From contig JAEYTO010000072.1 in the NCBI GenBank assembly GCA_023433925.1, forward strand, positions 1-15,639: DNA of 15,639 bases, read 5' to 3'. Below the pieces are notes generated by a model that was given only the letters and a program-made list of their open reading frames with translations, was not told where the DNA came from and ran no database searches. Shown here in pieces: positions 1 through 7,370 of this stretch (positions are counted from its first letter, which is position 1; each line of letters starts with the position of its first letter). The position numbers and the translations under genes were made by a program. This stretch comes from Pseudomonadota bacterium (GTDB lineage Bacteria; Desulfobacterota; Desulfovibrionia; Desulfovibrionales; Desulfovibrionaceae).

Positions 1-16
1 GCAAAGGAGCGACGGC

Positions 17-2101
17 ATGCCTGCCCTGTTCAGCAACAACGCCTCGGCCAAGCTCGCCTCGGACGCGGCCGCCTGGCACACGACCCTTGCGCTGGAGCCG
101 GGCAAGGGCGCGCTCTTCCCGCGGCCCGACACGGCCCTGGGCGAATGGTTCACGGCCACGCTCGCGGCCGCCGACGGAAGCCTGGAGATAGTGCGCGTCA
201 CGGCCCGCCAGGGCGACTCGCTCACAGTGGAGCGTGGCCGGGAAGCGACCGTGCCCTCGGCCTTCACGGCCGGCGACAGGCTGGAGCTGCGGCCCACGGC
301 CGGGGGCCTGTCCGGCTTCGCCCAGCGCGAGGAGCTGGAGCCGGACACGCACTCCGTGCTCAAGTCCGTCTGGTTCGTGGCCGCCGACGGAGCCATCCTC
401 GACCACGGCGACGCCTCGGCGCGCGGCTCCCTGGCCTGGGTGCTGGCCCAGGTGGGCGCGGCGCGGGCCGATGTCGCCCTGCCCGGCGGCCATACCTACG
501 CCGTGCGCACGAGCCTGACCATTGGCGACACCGTGACCCTGTCCGTGGGCCGGGGCGCGCTGCTCGACGTGGCCTTGGACGCGACCCTGACCCTGGACTG
601 CGATCTGCGCGCCGGGACCCAGGCCGTGTTCGCCGGGCCTGGCGCGGTCGCCGGCCGCCTGGCCGGCCGGGCCGTGCTCCCGCAATGGTGGGGCGCGCGC
701 GGCGATGGGGCCACGGACGACTCCACGGCCCTGGACAAGGCCCTAGCCTTCCCGTCCGTGCACTTCCCGGCCGGGACCTACCTCGTGAGCCGGCCGCTCA
801 TGCCGCGCGCCCACGGCGCGCTCACGGGCGCGGGCCTGCCGGCGGCGTACATCGACTGGGACGCCGACTGGCAGCAGGAGCGGCCCAGCTACCATGGCCG
901 GGCTTCGGTCATCCAGTACAAGCAGGGCGAACACGGCGCGCTCTTCTCGCCCGCGGACAACGTGAGCCTGAGCGGCCTCGTGTTCCGCTGCGGCCAGGTG
1001 CGCACAACGGCGGACAGATTTCTGGGCGGCCCGGCGAGCCACCTGGTCCTGGATTGCTGCCGCTTCGAGAACCTGGAGCAGGTGGCGGCCGACGACACGG
1101 GCGGGGTCAGCTTCGGGGCCATGCGCGTGGACGGCTGCACCTTCGCGGGCTGCGGCACGGCCTTCAAGGGCGCGCTCGTGGACTGCCGCATCTCGGGCTG
1201 CGTGTTCACGACCTGCGACCTGTGCCTGGACGTCGGCGAGGGCTCGGGCTTCAACCTCGTCACCGGCAACCGCTTCGAGTGGTGCAAACAGGCCGTGCGC
1301 GTCTACCAGGGCCGGGCCAACGCGCTGAGCGCGAACGTCTTCGACGCGAGCGAGAAGGCCGCCATTCTCCTGCACCAGGCCAGGGACCAGCTCATCCAGG
1401 GCAACATCTTCTGGCGCAACGGGCGCGCCGGCGCTGATCCGGGCGAGCGCAGCCACATCGCCGTGCTGGAGGCCTGCTCCGACAACGTCATCCGCGACAA
1501 CAGCTTTTTGCGCGGCGCGCCCGACGGCGGCGAGCAGGCCCAATGGCCCAGATTCGTTCTGGAGTTCGTCTCCGCGCCCGCCACGCGCACCGTGTTCACG
1601 GGCAACGCGACCATAAGCGGCTGCACCGAGATGCCGGTCAACGACGCCTGGTGGAACTCCCAGGACTCCGTGACCTTCGACGAGCTGCACATCAAGAGCA
1701 TCGGCAACCCCGGCCAGGACTCGGATCAACTCGTGGAGATGCTCAAGCGCATCGCCTCCGTGGCCGATGCGCCCGTGGCCGTGCACCTGTATGAGAGCCG
1801 GCGCTTCACGGTCCACACCGACCTTTCGCCGGGCAAGGTCAGGCTCGTGGGCCACGGCGGCGTGACCCTGACCGACACCACGGGGCGCGCGCACCATCTG
1901 CTGGCGATCGAGAACGCCACCTACGGCCCGGTCTTCGCGGGCCAGGCCAGCGCCATGCGCGCCAGCGCCGCGCCGACCCAGGGCTACTGGGAGCGCGGCA
2001 GCGTGGTCTGGAACTCCGCGCCCGACACGGGCCAGCCCCTGGGCTGGGCCTGCACCGCCTCCGGCGCGCCGGGCACGTGGGTGGGGTTCGCAACGCTATG
2101 A
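17..2101 (+). CDS. Phage tailspike, pectate-lyase-like beta-helix
   Basis: A 694-residue virion protein that probably binds, and perhaps cleaves, a host surface polysaccharide. Residues 1-100 match the adaptor domain common at the start of phage tail fibres (FSNNA near the start, then EIVRVTAR and TVERGRE). Around residues 222-237 comes the WWGARGDGATDD motif that opens pectate-lyase/epimerase-type right-handed beta-helices. The following ~330 residues hold short repeating strands such as GNRF, ANVF, GNIF and DNSF, as expected of helix coils. The C-terminus, ending GTWVGFATL, resembles the small terminal module of many tail proteins. The start is set by AAAGGAG at 3-9, seven bases upstream. 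It overlaps the next gene by ATGA. No catalytic residues can be assigned by eye, so enzymatic activity is inference; the phage tailspike role is fairly secure. Confidence 0.85.
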   Translation: MPALFSNNASAKLASDAAAWHTTLALEPGKGALFPRPDTALGEWFTATLAAADGSLEIVRVTARQGDSLTVERGREATVPSAFTAGDRLELRPTAGGLSGFAQREELEPDTHSVLKSVWFVAADGAILDHGDASARGSLAWVLAQVGAARADVALPGGHTYAVRTSLTIGDTVTLSVGRGALLDVALDATLTLDCDLRAGTQAVFAGPGAVAGRLAGRAVLPQWWGARGDGATDDSTALDKALAFPSVHFPAGTYLVSRPLMPRAHGALTGAGLPAAYIDWDADWQQERPSYHGRASVIQYKQGEHGALFSPADNVSLSGLVFRCGQVRTTADRFLGGPASHLVLDCCRFENLEQVAADDTGGVSFGAMRVDGCTFAGCGTAFKGALVDCRISGCVFTTCDLCLDVGEGSGFNLVTGNRFEWCKQAVRVYQGRANALSANVFDASEKAAILLHQARDQLIQGNIFWRNGRAGADPGERSHIAVLEACSDNVIRDNSFLRGAPDGGEQAQWPRFVLEFVSAPATRTVFTGNATISGCTEMPVNDAWWNSQDSVTFDELHIKSIGNPGQDSDQLVEMLKRIASVADAPVAVHLYESRRFTVHTDLSPGKVRLVGHGGVTLTDTTGRAHHLLAIENATYGPVFAGQASAMRASAAPTQGYWERGSVVWNSAPDTGQPLGWACTASGAPGTWVGFATL

Positions 2102-3858
2102 CCATGATCCGCATTCCCTTCTTCTCCGGCATGGCTCCGCGCGTGGCGGAGCGGCTCCTGCGGCCCGAGCAGGCCGCCCTGGCGACAAACTGCCGGCTCT
2201 CCTCGGGCGAGCTGGCCCCGCTGCCAGCGCCGGCCAAGGTCCTGCCGCTGGCGGACCGCCGCGCGCCGGGAACCATCCTGCTCCTGGCCGGCAGGCGCTG
2301 GCTGGCCTGGCCCACGCGCGTGGAGGCCGCGCCGGCGGCCGCGCCCGGCGACGAGACCGGCCGCACATGCTTCACGGGCCTGGATGCGCCCAGGGTCACG
2401 GACCTGTCCATGGCCCTGGCCGACGGCGTCCCGCCCGCGTCGCGGTTGCTCGGCGTGCCCGCGCCCGGCCGCGCGCCGGTGCTCGCGCCCGGACCGGGCG
2501 GCGACGGCGCACCCTCGGCCGTGGCCTACTGCCATACCTTTGTCACGGACCGGGGCGAGGAAGGCCCGCCCTCGTCGCCTTCATCCGTGGCCGACGTGCT
2601 GCCCGGCCAGGAGGTGGCGGTCTACGGCCTGGAAGCCCCGCCGCCGGGCCATGGCATCACGCGCAGGCGCGTCTACCGCACAGCCGCGCCGAGCGAAGGG
2701 GTATCCCTCTGGCTGTTCGTGGCCGAGCTCGGCGCGGAGGCGAACTCCTGTGTGGACAGCCGCCTGGACGCGGACCTGGGCGAGATGCTGCCGAGCCTGG
2801 AGTGGAGCCCGCCGCCCGCCGGGCTGCGCGGCGTGGTGGCCATGCCCAACGGCTTCCTGGCGGGATTCGTCGGCAATCAGGTCTGCTTCTCCGAGCCGTG
2901 GCGTCCGTTCGCCTGGCCGCAAGGCTACCGGCTGACGCTCGATTCGCCGGTCACGGGCCTGGGCGTGTTCGGCACGACCCTGGTGGCGGCCACGGCCGAC
3001 TATCCGGCGCTCATCAGCGGCGGCCACCCCGCCGCCGTGTCCATGTCCCGGCTGCCCGACCCGCAGCCGTGCGTGAGCGCCGCCGGCCTGACCTCGTCCG
3101 AGCTTGGCGTGCTCTACCCGTGCCCCGACGGCCTGTACCTGATCGGGCCGGGCGGCGGCAGGCTCGTCACGCGCGAGCTCATGACCCGCGAGGAGTGGCA
3201 GGCCCTGCGGCCCGAGACCATGTGCGCGGCCATGCACGACGGCCGCTACGTGGCCTTCTTCCGCGAGCCCGAGGCCGACCCGTGGAGCTGGGAGGATGTG
3301 GGCTCGCAGCCCCTCGGCGGGACGCTCGGCGGAGTTTGTCTGAACAGACGGATCGTGCACGGCTCACGCCTGGAGGAACTGGACGTGCCCTACACGCCGC
3401 CAAGCGGCCGGGGGCTCGTGCTCGACCTGGGCGCTCCCAATGCGGCGGACCCGGCGCTCTCCCTTCTGGACTGGCACTCGCCGGCCCTGCACCGCGAGCC
3501 GGGCCGCGACACGCTTTATCTGGCCAAGGCCGACGGCGAGGCCTGGGCGGTCTTCGACATGGCCGGAGAACCGGACGGGCCGAGCCTGGAAATGACCTGG
3601 CGCTCCAAGGTGTTCGCCTCGGTCTCGGCCATGACCATGGCCGCCGCCAGGGTGGACGCGGACTTCGGCGAACGCGGCAGCCTGACCGTGACGATCCTGG
3701 CCGACGGCGTGGAGCGCCTGTCCAGGGTCCTGGCCGACTCGCGGCCCTTCCGCCTGCCGGCCGGCTTCCGCGCTCGCGCCTGGCAGGTCGAGGCGCGCGG
3801 CACGGCCAGGGTGCGCGAGATCAGGTTGGCCTCGTCCATGGAGGAGCTGAACGGATAA
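2098..3858 (+). CDS. Phage tail/virion structural protein, nozzle-like
   Basis: A 586-residue protein starting at the ATG inside the ATGA overlap with the tailspike gene. An in-frame GTG at 2077 lies inside the upstream gene and lacks a ribosome site. The N-terminus (MTMIRIPFFSGMAPR, then LATNCRLSSGELAPL) is the usual opening of a widespread prophage family. Later stretches such as TDRGEEGPPSSPSS, RRRVYRTA, GFVGNQVCFSEPWRPFAWP and YPCPDGLYLIG recall the tail nozzle or tubular proteins of podoviruses, which are beta-rich. No signal peptide or membrane segment is seen. Its place between the tailspike and lysis genes fits a late structural role. The family resemblance is from memory of sequence style; the nozzle role is inference and would point to a podovirus-like phage. 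Confidence 0.7.
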   Translation: MTMIRIPFFSGMAPRVAERLLRPEQAALATNCRLSSGELAPLPAPAKVLPLADRRAPGTILLLAGRRWLAWPTRVEAAPAAAPGDETGRTCFTGLDAPRVTDLSMALADGVPPASRLLGVPAPGRAPVLAPGPGGDGAPSAVAYCHTFVTDRGEEGPPSSPSSVADVLPGQEVAVYGLEAPPPGHGITRRRVYRTAAPSEGVSLWLFVAELGAEANSCVDSRLDADLGEMLPSLEWSPPPAGLRGVVAMPNGFLAGFVGNQVCFSEPWRPFAWPQGYRLTLDSPVTGLGVFGTTLVAATADYPALISGGHPAAVSMSRLPDPQPCVSAAGLTSSELGVLYPCPDGLYLIGPGGGRLVTRELMTREEWQALRPETMCAAMHDGRYVAFFREPEADPWSWEDVGSQPLGGTLGGVCLNRRIVHGSRLEELDVPYTPPSGRGLVLDLGAPNAADPALSLLDWHSPALHREPGRDTLYLAKADGEAWAVFDMAGEPDGPSLEMTWRSKVFASVSAMTMAAARVDADFGERGSLTVTILADGVERLSRVLADSRPFRLPAGFRARAWQVEARGTARVREIRLASSMEELNG

Positions 3859-3919
3859 GCGGGGAAGGGCTCCCCGCCCTTCCCCGCACCCCATCCGGCC
3901 AAGGGCCGCGGGCCCTTGG
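3859..3919. repeat. Tandem perfect G/C-rich hairpins
   Basis: The 90-base gap between the structural gene and the lysis cassette is filled by two perfect inverted repeats. The first pairs GCGGGGAAGGGC (3859-3870) with GCCCTTCCCCGC (3876-3887) over a TCCCC loop. The second pairs CCAAGGGCC (3899-3907) with GGCCCTTGG (3911-3919) over a GCG loop. The first stem begins directly after the stop codon. There is no U-run, so an intrinsic terminator is unlikely; RNA stabilisation or a dispersed genomic repeat is more plausible. Confidence 0.7.
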
Positions 3920-3948
3920 AACCCGTTTTCCAACGGAGGGATGATCCG

Positions 3949-4353
3949 ATGACGAATGCAAGCGACCCGCGCGCCGCGCCCGAGGGGCTGTGGCGCATGT
4001 TGGAGGGCCTGACCGAGGAGGGCCGGGGGACGCGCGAGCTGCTCCTGCGCCTGGAGGGGCGGCTGGAGCACGTGAGCAGTTGCCTGGAGGCCATGACCCA
4101 GGCCGGGCTGCCCCGCTGCGCCGAGCGCGGCGAACGGCTGTCCCAGATCGAGAAGCGCATCGAGGCTTTGGGCTGCGCGATCATGGACGCCGCCGGCAGC
4201 CGGCCGGCCTGCGTGGAGCACCGCGACCGGCTGGGCTTCCTGGAGGACAAGCTGGATACGCTCGGCCAGCGCGTGTGGTGGGTGGCCACGTCCGTGGGCG
4301 CGGCCGTGGTCATGCTCGGTCTGAAGAGCCTGTGGGAGGTCATGACGACATGA
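3949..4353 (+). CDS. XhlA-like holin-associated membrane protein
   Basis: A 134-residue protein with an N-terminal soluble, charged, probably helical region (about 1-107) and one C-terminal membrane span (about 108-127), then a short tail. This layout resembles the XhlA-type lysis proteins encoded beside endolysins. Two internal segments repeat the pattern C-x-E-x3-R-L-x2-[IL]-E-x-[RK]-[IL]-x2-L-G, at residues 57-75 and 88-106, 31 residues apart. The start ATG is preceded by GGAGGG at 3935-3940. Its stop overlaps the endolysin start by ATGA, which strongly supports a lysis role. There is no clear signal peptide, so the N-terminal part is probably cytoplasmic with the C-terminal helix as anchor. 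Assignment to XhlA is by layout, not a confirmed match. Confidence 0.6.
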   Translation: MTNASDPRAAPEGLWRMLEGLTEEGRGTRELLLRLEGRLEHVSSCLEAMTQAGLPRCAERGERLSQIEKRIEALGCAIMDAAGSRPACVEHRDRLGFLEDKLDTLGQRVWWVATSVGAAVVMLGLKSLWEVMTT

Positions 4354-5024
4354 ACGGACACCCGCCCGATCCCAGGTTCGAGGAGGCGTTGGCCTTCGTG
4401 CTGGCCCATGAGGGCGGCTACTCGTGCGACCCGCGCGACCCCGGCGGCGAGACCAAGTACGGCATCAGCCGGCGCAGCTACCCCGGCCTGGACATCGCCA
4501 ATTTAAGCCGCGAGCAGGCCGCATCCATCTACCGCCGCGACTACTGGGACGCCCTGGGCCTGTCCCGGCTGCCCATGGAGCTGGCCCTGCCGATCTTCGA
4601 CGCGGCCGTGAACGCGGGCCGCGAGCCGGCGGTGCGCTGGCTGCAGGAGGCCCTGAACGGCGCGCTGGGACTCGACCAAGCGGATATGGCGCTTGGCGCG
4701 AATGAAACGAGGGTGCAGGGAAATCATTTCCCTGCCGGGAGAGAGCCCGAGAGAGGGCAGCGCCCTCTCTCGGCTACGTCGCGCGCCGCTCCCGCCTTGG
4801 ACGTGGATGGCCAACTCGGCCCGCTGACCCTGGCGTGCGTCGAGCAGGCCGTGGCGGCCGGGCCGGTCGTGCTCGGCCTCGTGCGGGCGGCCATGCTCCT
4901 GGCCCGCGTGCGCCACTACCTGGAGATCTCCGAGCGGCCCACGCTGCGGCCGTTTTTGCGCGGCTGGCTGCGCAGGGCCATGGCCCTGGCAGGCGGGCAA
5001 AACGCAAGTGCGTCGCCCCTTTAG
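4350..5024 (+). CDS. Phage endolysin, GH108 muramidase with PG-binding domain
   Basis: A 224-residue endolysin that should cut peptidoglycan glycan chains at the end of infection. Residues 13-35 carry the GH108 signature HEGGYSCDPRDPGG followed by TKYGIS, with Glu21 in EGGY as the expected catalytic acid. DAAVNAG and WLQEAL follow near 84-102. The C-terminal half, from DVDGQLGPLT (151-160) through ARVRHYLE to FLRGWLRRA (202-210), matches the peptidoglycan-binding domain that usually follows. Between the two, residues ~110-149 form an insert not expected in the family. It is in frame and is encoded by DNA holding two perfect hairpins. The last ten residues (GGQNASASPL) also look like a non-conserved extension. 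The gene overlaps its upstream neighbour by ATGA. No signal peptide is visible, so export presumably relies on a holin. Confidence 0.88.
   Translation: MNGHPPDPRFEEALAFVLAHEGGYSCDPRDPGGETKYGISRRSYPGLDIANLSREQAASIYRRDYWDALGLSRLPMELALPIFDAAVNAGREPAVRWLQEALNGALGLDQADMALGANETRVQGNHFPAGREPERGQRPLSATSRAAPALDVDGQLGPLTLACVEQAVAAGPVVLGLVRAAMLLARVRHYLEISERPTLRPFLRGWLRRAMALAGGQNASASPL
4715..4773. repeat. Paired perfect hairpins inside the endolysin gene
   Basis: Two perfect inverted repeats lie in the part of the endolysin gene that encodes its unusual insert. The first is GCAGGGAAAT (4715-4724) with ATTTCCCTGC (4726-4735) around one base. The second is CCGAGAGAGGGC (4747-4758) with GCCCTCTCTCGG (4762-4773) around AGC. 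Paired hairpins of this style otherwise occur between genes in this window, as at 3859-3919. This suggests an intergenic-type element captured in frame. No clear target duplication is visible. Confidence 0.8.
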
Positions 5025-5093
5025 AAATACGTTTGGCATACCCCTAGAAATTCGTAGCCACGGATTCCGGGGATGCAGCACCAAGGAGGAAGT
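5025..5093 (+). other. Short gap with strong ribosome site
   Basis: This 69-base gap separates the endolysin from the holin. It holds an imperfect short repeat (TAGAAATACG, then TAGAAATTCG) and a strong ribosome site, AAGGAGGA, ending four bases before the holin ATG. This site decides the 5094 start over the in-frame ATG at 5073. No terminator or promoter is evident. Confidence 0.5.
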
Positions 5094-5618
5094 ATGACCT
5101 GGAAGGACGTGGGCCGCATGGCGGCCAAGACAGCGCCCGTGCTGGCTGGCGCGCTGGGCGGGCCGGCAGGGGCCGTCGCCTCGGCGGCCGGCGCGCTGCT
5201 GGCCTCGTTCCTGGGGGAGGAGTCCGAACCGGCGGCCGTGGCCAGGGCCCTGCAAGACCCGGCGACCGTGCTCAGGCTCAGGGAGTTGGAGGCCCAGGAG
5301 CGCGCCCGGCTCCTGGAGTGGCAGTCCAGGCAGGTCGAGGCGGACCTGGCCAACGTGCGGGACGCCCGCCTCCGCGAGGTGGAGCTGGCCAAGGCCGGCC
5401 ATGGCGCGGCCTGGTCCACCACGACCGTGGCCCTGGTGGTCACCATGGGCTTTTTCGCCATGCTCTGGGCCGTGCTCGGGCAGGCCGAGGTCTCCGAAGC
5501 CGCCCTGCTCCTGCTGGGCAGCCTGGGCACGGCCTTCGGCGCGGTGGTCAACTACTACCTGGGCTCCAGCCTCGGCTCGATGCAGAAGAGCCGCCTGCTC
5601 ACGGAGAAGCCCCGATGA
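5094..5618 (+). CDS. Phage holin, 3TM (GTA-type) family
   Basis: A 174-residue membrane protein expected to permeabilise the inner membrane and release or activate the endolysin. The N-terminus (WKDVGRMAAKTAPVLAGALGG and a Gly/Ala-rich stretch to residue 41) matches the opening of the three-transmembrane holins first described in gene transfer agents. A charged region at about 43-104 (ALQDPATVLRLRELE onward) is predicted helical. Two strong spans follow, about 108-130 and 134-157. The first Gly/Ala-rich segment is only weakly hydrophobic and may be the third span. The ribosome site AAGGAGGA precedes the ATG. The stop overlaps the next start by ATGA. It sits just after the endolysin, the normal place for a lysis gene. 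Confidence 0.8.
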   Translation: MTWKDVGRMAAKTAPVLAGALGGPAGAVASAAGALLASFLGEESEPAAVARALQDPATVLRLRELEAQERARLLEWQSRQVEADLANVRDARLREVELAKAGHGAAWSTTTVALVVTMGFFAMLWAVLGQAEVSEAALLLLGSLGTAFGAVVNYYLGSSLGSMQKSRLLTEKPR

Positions 5619-5842
5619 GCGGCCCGCACAAGGCCCTGAACCGCCGAGGCCTGCCGGCGCTGCCCGACGTGCCGCCCGGCACGGACCCCCGCGCGGCCGC
5701 ATTGCTCGGGCCGCTCAAGGAGCTCGTGGAGGTGCGCGAAGGCCTGCGCGGCGACCCCCTGGCCCGCTTCGCGAGCCTGGCCGACCTGGTGGCCTTGGGG
5801 CTCGTGAGCCGCGAGCAGGCCTTGGCGCTGGGAAGACAGTAA
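5615..5842 (+). CDS. Small phage protein, unknown function
   Basis: A 75-residue protein coupled to the holin by an ATGA overlap. It has a Pro-rich N-terminal third (LPALPDVPPGTDP) and a C-terminal part beginning LLGPLKELVEVREGLRGD. Similar LKE..E...G.RGD segments occur in small late phage proteins of unknown role, as far as I recall. There is no membrane span, signal peptide or Cys residue. It lacks its own ribosome site beyond coupling. The AT-poor codon use matches the phage block. It is likely real because of the overlap and reading-frame conservation, but no function can be given. Confidence 0.6.
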   Translation: MSGPHKALNRRGLPALPDVPPGTDPRAAALLGPLKELVEVREGLRGDPLARFASLADLVALGLVSREQALALGRQ

Positions 5843-5931
5843 GAGTCGGGGAAGGGCGGGGGGGCCGGGGAATGCCCCCCCCCGGCCGCCGGAGGCATCT
5901 TCACTCCCGAACCGTGCTTCAAGGAGGATTC
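5843..5931. repeat. Gap with long G/C-run hairpin
   Basis: The gap after the 75-residue gene contains GGCCGGGG (5863-5870) that can pair with CCCCGGCC (5880-5887). Long flanking runs of G and C allow other registers. It is followed by GCCGGAGGC, a sequence that in my recollection recurs between genes in Desulfovibrio-type genomes. The gap ends in the ribosome site AAGGAGGA (5921-5928) of the next gene. There is no U-run, so it is not a clear terminator. Confidence 0.5.
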
Positions 5932-6399
5932 ATGAACGACGCCGAACGCGCCAAGGCCGCACGTCATGCCGGCCGCGTGCTGGAGTTCCTGGGCGGCGAC
6001 GTGGAGGCGGCCCGCTTCGTGGACGGGCTGTTCTTCGTCTCGCAGGTCTGGGACGATCTGGTTGACCGGGATCGCGAAGTCGATCCCGAGGACGTCAGCC
6101 GGGCTTTCTGGCTGACCCTGGCCGAGCTGCCGGCCAACGGCTTCTATCGCCGCCACCGGGACGACCTGCTGCCGCTCGTGCGCACGGCCATGGCCGACTG
6201 GCTGGACGCCACGACCCTGGAGCGCGGCACGGCCCACGAGCGCACCGTGGCCTTCGCCTTGCGCGACAGCCTGGCGGCCGTGGTTTCGGCCTGCGCCTAC
6301 CTCAAGGGCGGCTACGAGTGGATGCGCAAGGTTTCGCCCGAGATCCGGCGCATGATCCATGATGAAACCTTGGGCAGCTATCTCAGGGGGCTCAGATGA
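5932..6399 (+). CDS. Conserved phage protein, unknown function
   Basis: A 155-residue soluble, mostly helical protein. The start is fixed by AAGGAGGATTC just upstream of ATG. Recognisable blocks are RVLEFLGGDVEAARF near 16-30, VWDDLVDRD near 40-48, NGFYRRHRDDLLPL near 77-90, and AYLKGGYEWMRK near 121-132. I believe proteins with these blocks occur in many prophages near lysis and tail genes, but no function is known to me. The acidic DDLVD cluster could bind a metal, though nothing else supports an enzyme. It overlaps the next gene by ATGA, which places it in the same late operon. There is no signal peptide or membrane span. Confidence 0.65.
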   Translation: MNDAERAKAARHAGRVLEFLGGDVEAARFVDGLFFVSQVWDDLVDRDREVDPEDVSRAFWLTLAELPANGFYRRHRDDLLPLVRTAMADWLDATTLERGTAHERTVAFALRDSLAAVVSACAYLKGGYEWMRKVSPEIRRMIHDETLGSYLRGLR

Positions 6400-7286
6400 G
6401 CGGAGAAGGCGGCTATTTTTCCAGCTTCGGCAGCGGCCTGAGCGCGGGGCTCAACTACCAGCTCGCCCAGCAGCAGGCCCGCGACTCGGCGCTCTGGTCG
6501 GCCCAGCAGGCGGCCCTGGCCCGCGAAGGCGCGGACATCGCAAGACGCCAGGTGGACATGGCCTGGGACCAGTGGGACACGTACAAGCGGACCATGGGGC
6601 CCGTGGAGGAGGCCGCCGCGCGGCAGGCCCTGCGCGACATGGAGAGCTTGGCCCCGCTGCGCGAGGCGCAGGTCTCCGAGGCCATGCGCGACCTGGGGCT
6701 CTACGGGCCGCTCAAGGAGGCGGCCGTGGGCACGGCCGTGCGCTCCATGGCGCGCTTCGAGCCCCTGGAGGCCATGGTCGTGCATGACGCCCTGGCCGGG
6801 TCCAGGGCCGACCCGCTGCGGGCGGCAGGCCGCGCGGCCGTGGACGTGCGCGCCTCCTTCGCCAAGGCGCGCCAGGGCGAGGCGCGCAAGCAGGCCTCCA
6901 TGGGCCTGGACCCCGCGCGCCTGGCCTGGATGAGCCACTCCTCGGCCATGGAGGAGGCCGCCGCCGAGGCGGCCGCGCGCACCCGCGCGGCCGAGGCCGA
7001 GGTCCAGCGCGCCGAGACGGCCACGCGCCAGGGACGCCTCGACGCCCTGGGGCTGCGCAAGCCGCCGACAATGCCCCAGCCGTACGGGCTGAGCGCCGCG
7101 CCCGGCGGCCCTCTGGGCGACCCGGCCGGCCAGTCCCTGTCGATGCTGCGCTCGGGCCAAGCGGGCCTGACCGGCCTGGCTGGCAAAGGCCTGGACATGG
7201 CCAGCGAGGCCCAGCGGCAGTCGAGGCAGTACTACCAGCAGTTCGCCCAGGATCTGGGGCGGATGTTCAGCAGTCTGGACAGGTGA
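6396..7286 (+). CDS. Putative phage internal virion/ejection protein
   Basis: A 296-residue protein, Ala/Arg/Glu-rich and largely coiled-coil. The N-terminus is Gly/Ser-rich with SAGLNYQLAQQQARD. The central block RRQVDMAWDQWDTYKRTMGPVEEAAARQAL resembles a pattern seen in podovirus internal virion proteins, where such a repeat precedes long helical stretches. MGLDPARLAWMS (about 168-179) is followed by a strongly helical region, about 180-225. The C-terminus is Gln/Tyr-rich (QRQSRQYYQQFAQDLGRMFSSLD). There is no membrane span. It is the last gene of the late operon and is followed by a terminator-like hairpin. Its virion role is inference from composition, position and family style; tail assembly or DNA ejection are both possible. 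Confidence 0.55.
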   Translation: MSGEGGYFSSFGSGLSAGLNYQLAQQQARDSALWSAQQAALAREGADIARRQVDMAWDQWDTYKRTMGPVEEAAARQALRDMESLAPLREAQVSEAMRDLGLYGPLKEAAVGTAVRSMARFEPLEAMVVHDALAGSRADPLRAAGRAAVDVRASFAKARQGEARKQASMGLDPARLAWMSHSSAMEEAAAEAAARTRAAEAEVQRAETATRQGRLDALGLRKPPTMPQPYGLSAAPGGPLGDPAGQSLSMLRSGQAGLTGLAGKGLDMASEAQRQSRQYYQQFAQDLGRMFSSLDR

Positions 7287-7294
7287 CACGGTGG

Positions 7295-7316
7295 GGAGAG
7301 GGCGCAAGCCCTCTCC
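7295..7316 (+). terminator. Terminator-like hairpin ending the phage operon
   Basis: Nine bases after the last phage stop, GGAGAGGGC (7295-7303) pairs perfectly with GCCCTCTCC (7308-7316) across a GCAA tetraloop. It is followed by TTAAATTAAAG, a weak U-tract at best. It marks the sharp switch from GC-rich phage DNA to AT-rich DNA. Termination is likely but may need help because the T-run is short. Its core GAGGGC...GCCCTC matches the second hairpin inside the endolysin. Confidence 0.6.
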
Positions 7317-7370
7317 TTAAATTAAAGCTAGCCTTTCAGTTTTTTAATAAATAACAATTGATTCTTTGTT

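Noticed and set aside
743..1897. 384-codon - strand open frame opposite the tailspike
   Set aside because: Shadow frame with biased composition and no recognisable motif; the + strand gene is well supported.
2077..2097. GTG start for the structural protein
   Set aside because: It lies inside the tailspike gene without a ribosome site; the ATG in the ATGA overlap fits better.
4503..5702. 399-codon - strand open frame across the endolysin and holin
   Set aside because: It spans several coupled + strand genes and their gaps, with no motif or ribosome site.
6049..6075. DDLVD as a terpene-synthase DDxxD motif
   Set aside because: The rest of the 155-residue protein has no second metal motif or suitable length, and the context is a phage late operon.
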